From contig ML978136.1 in the NCBI GenBank assembly GCA_010015805.1, positions 372,001 through 436,000 of the forward strand: a stretch of DNA of 64,000 bases, written 5' to 3'. Under the pieces are notes generated by a model that was not told where the DNA came from, searched no databases, and saw only the letters and a list, made by a program, of their open reading frames with translations. Position numbers and translations under genes: made by a program. Below, piece by piece: positions 43,495 through 53,566 of this stretch. This DNA comes from Rhizodiscina lignyota (taxonomy: Eukaryota; Ascomycota; Dothideomycetes; Aulographales; Rhizodiscinaceae). How positions within the stretch are numbered: position 1 is the stretch's first letter; each line of letters starts with the position of its first letter.

Positions 43495-44663
43495 ATGGCC
43501 TTGCGAGAGGGAGGCTCGATGCTTGGGACTGCCCTAAGGCCTCGATTGCGACCTCTTTCGCAATGTGTCTGCCATCGAGCGCGCCGCCCGGCTTCGACGG
43601 CTGCGAGCGACGAGCTGGAGCAGAACTCTTCGCTCGTGACTGCTGCCTCCGCCGCTGGTGTCGTCAGCCAGTTTGACCCCTTGGCCAGCAGTCGGGCACG
43701 AGGAGGGCGACAATTGCCACGAAGCAGGTAAGAGCCGGTGCATCTGATCTGCAGTCCACTATAGCTCTCATTATTTGCGCGCTGACGTCTGTTCTGAAAG
43801 GTATCAATATCGACCACCAAAATACTACCGCGGTCCTCTGCACCCCCATCAGCCTCCTCCACCTTCTGATCCTGCATCGCGCGAGTTCGTTCCTGGCCCA
43901 TTCTCTTCATCTCGACTCGAGCAGACATACCACTCCACCATTGCCCCCGACATTCTCGCCCTAGCCTACACACATTACCCTCCCGGATTCAGGCCACCGA
44001 CAAAAGCCGAACGGTTACGAGAATGGACCGGCGAAAGCCCGTATTTCAAGAATCGACCACGGAAGGGACCGCGCGGAAGTAGCGAATTGCCTCCCCTCAG
44101 GAAGCCAATTACTTTTCGCAATGTACCAAAGGTCACAGGAGTGGTAGTCCACTCCCAATCCAGCGAAGCCAACGAGGACTCTGCATATCTGCACGTAGCC
44201 GGAATGGTCATCCAGGCAATCACAAACACGCGAGTCGAGACATTTAAGGCAAAGAAGGCCGTCAACCAGTGGGGACAGAAGAAGGGCAAGTACGTATCAG
44301 TAACTGCGACGCTAAAAGGAGAAGACATGTACGATTTCCTGGGCAGATGTATCGATTTGGTGCTCCCAAGAATAAAGGAGTGGAAAGGGGTGCGAGGGAG
44401 CTCTGGTGATAGCACTGGGAATATCTCGTTCGGCCTGGATCCTGTTGCAGTCTCGTATTTCCCCGAAATCGAGGTCAACTACGACATGTGAGAGCCGATG
44501 ACCCAGAAGACTTACTACCAATATGCTAATGACGAGTAGGTATCCACCGAAGATGATCCCTGGCTGTCATGTGACAGTTCAGACTTCCGCCGTGACCGAC
44601 AGAGACGCGCGTCTGTTACTTTCTTCAATAGGTGTGCCATTCTACGGCAAACTCGTCGACTAG
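43495..44663 (+). CDS. MRPL7: Mitochondrial large-subunit ribosomal protein uL5m
   Basis: Mitoribosome large-subunit protein uL5m, 347 aa, from exons 43495-43727, 43801-44487 and 44540-44663. The N terminus is Arg-rich with few acids (RPRLRPLSQCVCHRARRP), as expected for mitochondrial import. The L5 core is marked by RKPITFRNVPKVTGVVVHS, a segment ITNTRVETFKAKKAV, and the C-terminal half FLGRCIDLVLPRIKEW, then GNISFGLDPVAVSYFPEIEVNYD-MYPPK. The terminal exon finishes the domain (MIPGCHVTVQTSAVTD). Fungal uL5m proteins have this long N-terminal extension. Coding phases are consistent at both junctions. Confidence 0.92.
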
Positions 44664-45180
44664 CTTCGCCTGTGGTGATAGGCAATGTATAGATACCTGT
44701 ACAAACTTGTAGCATATGTGATATGGCATACTCATTAACGAGGGTATTCTTTAAATTCAATAAGACATATGTGATAGCTGACGACTAGCTCCCTGTAAAT
44801 CCTACTGGCTCCCTGCTACACGAAACTATTACGGGATCGTCCAAGATGGAGTTGCCATTGACTGTGCGTGCACCGTTGCTTGTAACGCAGTTCGAGGAGA
44901 CCTCCCATTCCGAAAACTGAGTGACCTTATCGAAGGAGTTGACTTGAATTTGCCTTTGACTCGTGTTCACCCTCCCTTCTGGAACTTCTGGAAGTGATGG
45001 AAGTCACACCGCAAAGGATCCAGACTTTTTGGAACGATCAAAATTTTAATTTGAGTTGATTAACGAGGCAGCCCGAATTGGCTTCTGTTATTCCTGGGAG
45101 TAGAAAAATCGACTTTTACCGAGACATTGCTTTTGAACGGAAGCAGCAAAGTGGCATCAGCCGACGAACAAAACCTGCCT
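44664..45180. other. Intergenic stretch, convergent gene ends
   Basis: About 520 bp between two 3' ends. A minus-strand frame at 44785-44970 shows two Cys in a WEVSSNCVTSNG...VSC arrangement that could be debris of a secreted protein, but it is too short to call. Confidence 0.45.
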
Positions 45181-46336
45181 CTAGTCTACGAGCTCTTCCT
45201 TCTCGATCTGCTCTTTCGAGGGTGACCACTTGTCCTGGAGTTGTTTGTCCAGCGTCAATCCGTAGACGTCTTTCTCCCACCATTCGCCCCAGCTAGTGAG
45301 GAAGATGCGATCTGGGTCTTCAGGAAAGTCGTTTCTATTGAGCGCCTCTAGGATTGACTTGGCTCCTGCAAAGAGTCAGAACTCGGAATATTAGATGTAT
45401 AGGGCTGCCCTTTACCTTCTGGGAGGGTCTTCGCGTCCGGCAGGTCCTTCGGAATCTGGAAGTTCGAGTAGCGATTCAGCCCGGTATACGGAATTAGTCC
45501 TGTATACGTCAATTTCGGGTGGACTTTATGTATCTCGGATAGCGAAGAGACTGACCTGGAGAGACCGCAATGACATCGCACTGGCCTGTAAGCTGGCGTC
45601 GCCAGTAGTGCGCATTGAGCAACTGCGTGAATTTGGTGTTGGCGTATGTTTCGAAGAAGTCGACTCCGGATTTCGCTTTCAGTTGCTCATCGAGCGAGCC
45701 TTCAGTTAAATTCAACATTAGCTGCTTTCCTCGTTGCGCATAAAGGGCATGACTGACTGGTGTCCTTCACGTTCCTTACACCTCCAGATGATACGACGAC
45801 GACGCGGGATTTTGATGCGACCAATTTCTCACGTAGGAGATGAATGAGATAGTGCTGAGCTGTGGAAAGCACTGGTGAGCATGCGGCATATGCTTGGAAG
45901 ACATAGATTCTTCATACAAAGATGATTGACGATGTACGACTCGCACCACTTCGACCCATTGACACCGGGCTGATCGGCGGCTTTTGAGAGCGCGGCATTG
46001 AGCAGCAAGATGTCGAGCTTGTCGCTGCCGAGCTTGTCGAGTGTCTGCCGTGCAAAGGTCTTGACAGTTCTCAGATCAGCCAGCTCGAGGGGAAGCACGG
46101 TCACGCTATGCGTCTTGCTGTCGTAGGAGAGACCGTCATAGTCAGCCTGGGCTTTCTTGGTGTCTCGAGCACCGAGAATAACTCGATACGGCTGAGTCTG
46201 TTGAAGAAGCTGCTTTATGGCTTCAAAGCCCTGTTGACGAGGTTCGTGAATTTTCTCAGGGGTAACAGTATCAAGGGATGCTCACGAGTCCGGAGGTTAC
46301 GCCAGTTGCGACAATAGTCTTTGCGATGCTTGCCAT
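45181..46336 (-). CDS. Short-chain dehydrogenase/reductase (SDR)
   Basis: NAD(P)-dependent oxidoreductase with a classical SDR layout, 292 aa. Six exons are inferred: 46336-46286, 46230-45918, 45859-45758, 45699-45556, 45499-45416 and 45365-45181. The cofactor loop TGVTSGLG (residues 11-18) is split by the first intron. LNAALSKA stands for the usual NNAG-type motif. The active site is Tyr174 and Lys178 in TYANTKFTQLL, with the catalytic Ser in VVVVSSGG. The end reads DKWSPSKEQIEKEELVD. The substrate is unknown; the sequence most resembles fungal retinol-dehydrogenase/WW-oxidoreductase-like SDRs. All phases agree, which makes the intron-rich model convincing although short frames alone would not show a gene. 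Confidence 0.88.
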
Positions 46337-47475
46337 GGTCGATTTTGCAATTGGGATAAAGCAGAGCTGCTTTTGCAGCTGCTCCTAACAGTTGATATTT
46401 GATCTTAGCCTGGAAACGATCGTCCAGTTATATGTATGACGCGTTTAGAAGTGCCTTGGTGGATGCTTACCGTTGTGGGACCAGCTCCGCTAAAATCCGT
46501 CCGACTGAAAGGTCTTGCGGGGTTATCGCTATTTTTGATTGATAATTGAACTGGTCCGATACGTACAGAAAAATTGAATTAATAGTGTGATTGAAGACTG
46601 GTTTCTGTGTAACCGCCGCACAAGTCGTGCGGAGGTGCGGAGGTGCGGACGAACGTTCAGAATTAGCTCGAGTTAAATGTATTTTCCAGCTAAATCCATG
46701 TCCATGTTTCGACGCACAGATAATACGGTATGAGCGAGAAGAGAGTGCATTTTCGGTATCTATGCTATTCTATAGATCGCTAGAACTACAACAAAACTAA
46801 GTACTAGATAACTGCCTGTGGACACCCCTCATCAAACTGTCAAGGATGGAGCTATACGTGTAAGAGACAGGAAACATATATGTAGCTATGTAACGGAAAG
46901 CAAGTCGACGGTGTACGATACTACTCTTTAATGACGAACAGAGTCTGGGGAACAGCTGTTGAAGGGAGAGAGGCCGTGAAATAACCCTCTTGCTACGGTC
47001 TTTATCAGTTGGTGTTGCCCTTGTTCGCTCTGTGGTAGAGTGCTGGGGCAGGCTTCTCTGAAAACTGAACACGATTATGACATTCAGTACGGACGGCCCT
47101 GGAGCCTTCTCTGCTGTTTCTGCAACATAGTCTTAGGATCCACGCCATTCCGGAAGACTCCCATTCATTACTAGCAACAGGAAGCTCTCGCCACTAAAGA
47201 GCTCCCCACAAAGACATGGATTAGAGGACTGAGATGTATTGAGGGTGAAGCTGGTAGGATCTACTGAAAGAAGGTACCAACTCTCGTCGCCAGGAAAAAG
47301 ACATAATTGCTGAAACCAATTGGACCCCGAGTTCCCACCAAACGCCGATCGCTCGTGAAGAATATTGTACATCCGATCGGAATCTCGTAGACTGGTATCG
47401 ACAAAGGAGAACTAGACACCGCCTCAACCCTCTCCTTCAAGCTCCGTCCATCTCTTGTTAACCCAGCTTCTCGAC
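46337..47475. other. Intergenic stretch, no gene recognised
   Basis: About 1.1 kb. A short tandem (GTGCGGAG repeated three times) lies near 46629-46650. A minus-strand frame at 47133-47372 (with WFQQLCLFPGDESW) has no start in good context and no family. The region is otherwise plain and AT-leaning. Confidence 0.5.
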
Positions 47476-47968
47476 TCATGAAAAGCTAACAAACTTAGGA
47501 TCCCTCGGAAGTCCATCTTCCGCAATGCCAGCCTTCTTAAACCGCTCCTGCATCCAAATGCGTCGCGCCTCATCAAATCCAACCTTCTTCTTCCGCATAA
47601 TCTTCTGCACCTGTCGTTTCCCTTCCTCGTCGAGCCCGCCGCGGCTGTCACCAGCCTCGATGTTGTCGGCGAGGTTGAAAGTGGACGAGGAGAGGCCGGA
47701 CTCGGCATCGCTTTGGAAATTTGACGGGAGTTGCGTGTAGAGGTAGGAAGACTGCATCCATGAGGGTAGGCGTGGAGTCGGGAGCTGGATGGCAGGAACG
47801 GAGAAGGGGAGGAGAGGCGCCCAGCGGGAACGAGTTACATAGAGGACTGGACGGTTATTAGCTTAGGCTCTGAGGCGATATGCAAAGATGGCTGTTGGAG
47901 ATATAGGTCAACGTACCTGTTGCGATAATGAGGAATACGAAAGAAAGAGTAAAGAGGATGTATGCCAT
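47476..47968 (-). CDS. Small single-pass membrane protein, conserved-looking, unknown role
   Basis: A 140-aa protein from a 52-nt first exon (47968-47917) and 47846-47476. It starts MAYILFTLSFVFLIIAT-VLY, one membrane span formed across the intron, followed by VTRSRWAPLLPF. The soluble tail is polar and ends with a basic helix (KRQVQKIMRKKKVGFDEARRIW) and PRDPKFVSFS. The end pattern, as I recall it, is conserved among filamentous ascomycetes in uncharacterised proteins. Topology is probably N-out or lumenal with a cytosolic tail. It is divergent to the eL28 gene, with 408 bp between start codons. Confidence 0.75.
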
Positions 47969-48376
47969 CGCAATAGCCTGAGAGTCGCTGGATCAGCGGC
48001 TGCTTCGGGATTGATATTTAATAGAAATTCGACAGAGTGAAGGGGGTCAGACCCTTCAGCACCATAAGCTGGAAGGGAAGATGAAGAAGCCGCGTAGCTC
48101 TCCGCGAGCTTCGCCGCGTTGATGTACGAAACGCCAACTAGGTATGGCCACTGTCTCTGCCTTCGTCCGTCAGCCTCCGCACCTGTCGTCAGCTCTCCTC
48201 CGCGGCACTTCCCGAGGCCGCGAGCACCGCCACACCGTAGCCCTATCGGCATCAATATTTGTCCGCGGACCGATGCGCCTTATGCCGTTTTGGGAATTTT
48301 CGACTTCGCACAGCGACCAACGACGCGCGAATTGTAGGTTGAAGAGAAAATCACCCTTCGACCCAAATACGACAAG

Positions 48377-48997
48377 ATGGCGGATCACTTTTCACCAGAC
48401 CTGATCTGGGAGATCACTCGTACGTGCTGCTCCAATTACGGATAATCTTCTAGCAGCCACATCGCTAGGAGGAGCGAAAACCCGCATCAATAGCTAACAT
48501 GATCTCCAATCAGGCAAGAGGAGCGCCATGCTCGTGAAGCGCAAGCAGGCCGGAGGCGTGCAATTCTCAAAAGACCCTCTCAACCTCACGAACATCCACT
48601 CGCGAAAGGTTCGCCTGGTCTCCAATTCCAATGTCAACATAACACTGACCGAGACGGCACACAGTATGAAGGCTTCGTAAACGACAAGGCCATCGGCGTC
48701 CAGCCCGCCGCGAACCAGGAGAAGGGCGTCACGCTCTTCACGAAGAAGTCGCACCAGGCGAACAAGCCCGCCTCGGAGCTGCAGACCACCACGTTCGGCC
48801 CATCCACCAGCTCGCGCAAGACGTACCGCAGCATTGTGAGCCAGACGGCAGGCAGGGGCTATCGTCCAGACCTGAGGCAGAGCGCTGTTGCGAGGGCTAG
48901 CGCGATCAAGCTGAGCCAGAAGGACAAGAAGGCGAATCCGCCGGTTAAGCTGAGGGGAGCGAGAGCCAAGAAGGCGAAGGACGAAGGAAAGGCGTAG
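48377..48997 (+). CDS. 60S ribosomal protein eL28
   Basis: Cytosolic large-subunit ribosomal protein eL28, 156 aa, from exons 48377-48419, 48514-48608 and 48665-48997. Conserved blocks are SPDLIWEITRKRSAMLVKRK, QFSKDPLNLTNIHSRK-YEGFVNDKAIGV, TTTFGPSTSSRKTYRSIV and the basic C terminus KLRGARAKKAK. The length matches filamentous fungi. Saccharomyces lacks this protein, so its presence supports a filamentous ascomycete. The early 94-nt intron after codon 14 is typical for fungal ribosomal-protein genes. Confidence 0.95.
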
Positions 48998-49380
48998 AGG
49001 ATGCGTATACGAAAGTCGTGCGAGGGGTGTGAGGGAAGTTAAGATGAACAGTCCATAGGTGGATTTTCAAGCATTGTTCGATGGCGCTGCGGTTCCAGGA
49101 CGAGCACCAGAAATATGATTTCAATCCAAGCCGCTGCTTTGCCGCTACCCGTGCAGTTGAAGCATTGTTTCCAAATATCTTCTACTACCCTCTCTACTGC
49201 TCCGAGAGCGTGGTCTTATGTGACTTTCTCTTCACGAAGTGAGACGACTTTTGAGAGTCTGTACACGCCTTCTCAATCACTTCACCAGCGCACGAACATG
49301 CATTCTGCAACGACTCTTCACAGTCCTTTTGTTGATTTGGCAGTTTTATCACGTGTGCGAGGGCCCTTCCAATTGGTATT
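48998..49380. other. Spacer behind the eL28 gene
   Basis: About 380 bp holding the eL28 3' UTR. A plus-strand frame at 49115-49399 has no conserved content and runs into the MITE, so it is not annotated. Confidence 0.5.
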
Positions 49381-49611
49381 CACGCGGGTGACAAAATAGT
49401 TGAGCTGGACTGACCTGAACGGCTGTAGTAATAACAAGTATTATTCTTCAGCACATGCGAGAGCATCTCTGAAGCCTCGATTACATGAATACTAGAGTAT
49501 ATTTATTAAAATCGTATAGCTTTAGTATATATAACCTTAATTAACTGACGAGGATATACATCCTCGCGGCTCGATATATTACAGCCTCGACTCAACTATT
49601 TTGTCACCCAC
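49381..49611. mobile_element. MITE-like non-autonomous DNA transposon
   Basis: The words GGGTGACAAAATAGTTGAG (49386-49404) and CTCAACTATTTTGTCACCC (49591-49609) are exact reverse complements, 19 of 19. They bound a roughly 230-bp AT-rich core. The 8-bp word TTGGTATT stands directly outside on both sides (49373-49380 and 49612-49619), a target-site duplication of the size made by hAT-like transposases. There is no open frame inside. The core contains the palindrome CGAGGATATACATCCTCG near 49550. Exact inverted ends and an exact duplication suggest a fairly young insertion, although the AT-rich core could also reflect mutation of repeats. Confidence 0.8.
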
Positions 49612-49619
49612 TTGGTATT

Positions 49620-50150
49620 TCTCACTATTCGAATTGGGCTCACAAAATTCATGCAATGGGATTGGTTATTGTAATTTCTTGAATTGGGCAGTTAGGAACT
49701 GCAGGTGCCCTAGTACGAGAACCCTAAAGGGGACCGATCCAATAAGTTAAAAGTCAAAAAGTCCTATTAGAGAGCTAAGATATATATAGAGCATAGTTCT
49801 CGATTACTATACTCCCTTAAAGGTATAAGATTCGATCAATCTGTATACGAGATCGGGGCATAATTAGCCTCTATATACAGTTAAGATTTAATAGCACTGT
49901 GCGCACGACGCTTCGTGTCCGCTAGCCATATAGTAGAGAAGCACAAAGAGAAAGGTTTAGGAGGAGTTGGCACTCTGATGGCAGCAGGCGCTGCCTTACC
50001 ATTGTTAATCGGTGGACTGCATACTCTAAAATAACCATATCCACCCCTCATTGAGAAAAAACCATCGTCGTTCAACTCAGTCCGTCACCGTTAAACAACC
50101 ACGAAACTAACCGCCAACTCATCAACTCCTTTGAATGCTAACCTGAAAGA
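49620..50150. other. AT-rich tract without genes
   Basis: The part 49620-49900 is rich in TA-rich words (ATATATATAG, CTATATACAG) and lacks any supportable frame; it may be an eroded repeat, but no ends, duplication or homology were found. The rest is the 3' side of HSH49. Confidence 0.4.
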
Positions 50151-50204
50151 CACCGAGTTCGCCATCATGTGCTAGTTATGAGGTCTGTCGAGCGTTCATC
50201 ACCT

Positions 50205-51460
50205 TTATCTGCGTGGATAACCCGGAGGAGGCGCACCAGGCTGGTGTTGACCAGGGAAGCCAGGAGGAGGAGGAACCGGGAATCCAGGAGGCATGAAGCC
50301 AGCTGGGCCACCATAGCCAGCCTGACTAGGAGGAGGACGAGCAGGAAGACCAGAGGGGGGCGGAGGAAGAGGGTTGCTCGGCGGAGCGTGGCGGTGATGA
50401 GCCTGCGGAGGTGGAGGATACGCCTGAGTCTGATAGCTTGGCGGAGGAACCGGCGAGTGCGACGGCATGCCGTTTGGCGGAGGACCTACAGGGCCACCTG
50501 GAGGAGGAGCGAAGGGCGAGTTACCGACCGGGGTGCCGGTGAGGCCTTGACGCGGATCCATGGGCATTCCGCCTGGCACTGGGCCTCCGTATGGAGCCAT
50601 CATGCCACCGGCAGGTGCAGGAGGAGCGCCGAACATTGGCGCGATCGGCTGAGTAGGGATCGAGACGCCGTGCTGCATGGCCTCGGCAGCGAGACGACGC
50701 TCGGCCTCGTCACCGTGACGCTTGCCGGCGCCATCCTTCTTGAATGCGTACTGGACAGAGATCTCCTTGTTGTTGAGGAACTGGCCATGCATGTGCTTGA
50801 TAGCGTCGTCGGCAGCCTCGAAGGTAGCGTAGGAGAGGAAGCCGAAGCCCTTGCTGAGGCCAGCGTCGTCACGCGCAACCTATGTTATGATCAGATCGAG
50901 GGTCCCAAACATGAATGTTAAGAACGGCAAGTGAAAATCAAAAACAGCAGTGTCGCGTGATGCGTGCGGGGATGTAAACACACCTTTGGGATAGCCACCA
51001 ACAGTCCGAATCTGACGAATGTATCGTAGAGCGCGGTCTCGTCAACCATCGGGTCCAAGTTGCCCACGAACACCTCAGCACCGATCTCGAGCTGCTTCTG
51101 CTTGTCGGCGCTGGCTTTGTTGACCCTGATTGGCTTGGTGAACATTTTGATGCCGTTCATGATCTTGGAGGCGTAGTCCGCGTCCTTCTCGCCCTTGAAC
51201 TCGACGAAGCCATAGCCTTGGTGCTTCTGGCTGACGCGATCTTTGGGAAGGTGGACATTTACGACGGGGCCAGCATGGTTCATCAACTCGGCGATAAGTT
51301 TGTCAGTGACGCGCTCATCAAGATTGCCGACGTAGACAGTCGCCTCTTTATTCTGCTCCCTAATGCGATTGGATAAGTTTGGGTATGAACGCAAAAAGAA
51401 ATTGTCTCGGGGGGGAGCTTTCCAATGAGGACGCTCGCCGAAAGTACCGCGGTAGGCCAT
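50205..51460 (-). CDS. HSH49: SF3b subunit 4 / Hsh49 (two-RRM spliceosomal protein)
   Basis: U2 snRNP SF3b component that contacts pre-mRNA near the branch site, 383 aa. Exons are 51460-50984 and 50879-50205, both phase 0. RRM1 begins [17 protein letters not shown] (RNP2) with GYGFVEF (RNP1). RRM2 begins [14 protein letters not shown] with [14 protein letters not shown] Pro/Gly/Met-rich tail of about 170 residues follows, as in human SF3B4. The first 35 residues ([17 protein letters not shown]...) precede the usual start [15 protein letters not shown] and are unusual; they may be a genuine extension or hide a small intron, but no in-frame GT..AG pair was found. Divergent partner is TOM7. Confidence 0.92.
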
Positions 51461-51939
51461 CGTGAAGAGTGACTTTTGTGTAGCTGGGGTGAAAAGAAAA
51501 AGTGAAAATGACTTCGCGGGTGCGGTGTTTTGACTCGGCGTGCGCAGAGTTGTGAAAGAGAAAGAGGAAGAGGCAGAGAAGTTTGGAGGATTTATATAGC
51601 CCATGTGCGGCGTAGATTGTGAATGACATCTTGTCCATATTTGGCAAAGGCGGTGTTGAATGGGTTGCGTTGCCGAAGAAAAGCCGGACTTACCAGTGTC
51701 TCCCACCTGACATGGTCAGCGAGTGTGTTGTGTTGTGTGTGCGTCAAAGGGCCTGACGACGCGAGGCCGTGGTGTTGAAGACGCGATGTTGGAAAAGTCG
51801 CGCGCACGGACGCCATCGCCGAGACCTGCACCGAAAGCTCCGAAAAAAAAGGATCGGCTTTGCAGCTTCGACTCAACCTCACCTCATCCCATCTCTTCTG
51901 CTACGGTCGTCTGAGCAATTAGGAAGCAGCACCACAGCT
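51461..51939. promoter_or_regulatory. Shared divergent promoter of HSH49 and TOM7
   Basis: 479 bp separate the two start codons. Short frames on both strands in this stretch overlap and lack motifs. Promoter and leader sequence is inferred from position only. Confidence 0.5.
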
Positions 51940-52360
51940 ATGAAAATGCAGTTGTCAGAGGAGAGCAAGGTGAGTGCTCGCTGCGCCTGCACTTGTGCAT
52001 CTGGGAAGCTAACGTCCAGACAGGAGCGCATCGCCAGAATCATTGACGTCTCGCGAGTCGCGATACACTAGTATGCACAATTCCTCGAGCTGATTTTGGT
52101 ATTCACAATGGCTGACTGGGCTCAAGTGGCTATCTGCCTCTTATTCTTTGGTTAGGTGGGTGGCCTCGCGGCATGGTCAGAAGTCACTGCTGGTCGCATA
52201 GCTAACCATCATCTAGGATACACTCAAAGCGTTCCTCGACCTTCGCTTCTCCGGTAATAACCTATTTCCTGTCTCATTGATGATGCTTCCTATCCCGTTC
52301 GACGACGCGTGTGTCGAGCTTAGGCTGATCACGTCCAGACTCCTCTCCCCTCTCGCATGA
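51940..52360 (+). CDS. TOM7: Mitochondrial import receptor subunit Tom7
   Basis: Small tail-type subunit of the TOM complex of the mitochondrial outer membrane. The 54-aa protein is spread over five exons: 51940-51969, 52024-52070, 52127-52155, 52217-52253 and 52339-52360. Joined, it reads MQLSEESKERIARIIDVSRV (after an extra Met-Lys), then AIHYGYLPLILWLGYTQSV and PRPSLLRLLSPLA. This is the Tom7 family signature, including the single membrane span and the conserved end. The phases agree at all four junctions and the length equals that of known Tom7. No single open frame here would reveal the gene. Confidence 0.95.
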
Positions 52361-53566
52361 GGAGAATCATTCGCAGCGACTCAAATGCCGACATGGCCAC
52401 AGCGTTTCACGGAGCAATCATCAGTGTACTATAGCAGCAGGAGGCATGGACAGGAGTTTAGCGATATAAGGAGTGGTCGAACCTGCTTGTTTAGGAAGCT
52501 GGACGGGCGGTGCCAAGATGAAAGCAGCATCTGGATAGTGTGTATATAATGTGGCTGCAAGCCGCCTCGTGGGTTACGTCCGTGAACAGCGATACTTTCT
52601 ACTCTGAGCCGCGGCATTTGCCAGACATGTGGATATCTCCATCCCGCCTTTCTATGAACAGACGTGCGCAATCTCCAGAAGGTGATGATCGAGGCCCCAG
52701 TGCGGAGCGCTCCGGTGCATCCACGCCACGCCGCCGGGAGCGCAGGACCCTGTTTTTGGTGCTTGCTAGTGCGGAGCTTGGCTTCGACGTCGAGCAACAG
52801 CCTCAGGCACCGCGAGTGCTTGGGGCAGACGGCCAACGAGGGCGCTGAATTGGCAGGGAGGCAGGGCGATTACGTCGCTGCGCGGGATAGTGTGCTGGAG
52901 CAGCGCGGCCTTTCTTTTCAGCGTGAAGGTGAAGCGCTCTGGAGTCGCTCTGTCCGTCCATCGAGCTCCATCCTCCATGCGCGCGCGCGTGGCTTGGGCG
53001 TGCGGCTGCAGCCAATCAAGCGCACACGTGCTCCCGCCTGCCGCATCGATGCCAGCGTCGGCGGAGCGCGCTGACGGGCACGTTGCTCGCCCTCTGGAGC
53101 GCAAGGCATGGCTCCCAAGCAAAAATTCGCCTCGTCCTGCAACGCCGCCTGCCAGAATGCCGATTCCCCTACCCAATATGGGGGTATGCTAGCCCCACGG
53201 TCTGCCGAACTCATGGGATGCCGCTCTCAAGCGCTCGCGGCGGTACACGAGCAGCCAGCTTACCGAACAAATGCGCCTGTTGTCTCGACACCGCTGACAA
53301 GAGAGAGCGACTCCCTCCCAGACAACTCACGTATCACAGGAAACGTATTCCCTACGAGTCCTTTCAGCTGCTTTTTCGCCAAGCTGCTGCTGGCCCGCCG
53401 CCCATTGACATCACTGCCTGCTGCTCACCTCCCACCACCGCTCCACCGGCATCTATGCGCATCTGTGCAAATAAATTCGTGCCCCAGTTCTCTGAGCTTC
53501 TGGCCTCGCGGATAGCATAGTTTCCTCTGTGCGGCCGCGTGCCGTCAGCCGCCTGTTTCCGACACC
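52361..53566. other. GC-rich intergenic region, no gene supported
   Basis: About 1.2 kb. Long overlapping frames occur on both strands because of high GC, but none shows a family motif, and they mirror one another. The last few hundred bases should hold the promoter and leader of the 820-aa protein gene. Confidence 0.5.

Noticed and set aside
49620-49900. AT-rich tract considered as a decayed LTR element
   Set aside because: No paired ends, primer-binding site, coding remnant or flanking duplication could be seen, so no element family is claimed.
50169-50921. 250-codon Arg-rich plus-strand frame
   Set aside because: Antisense to the Pro/Gly-rich tail of HSH49; Arg-rich content is the mirror of Pro codons.
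52429-53520. Several long overlapping frames on both strands
   Set aside because: High GC makes stops rare here; none has a conserved motif, good start context or phase-matching partner exon.
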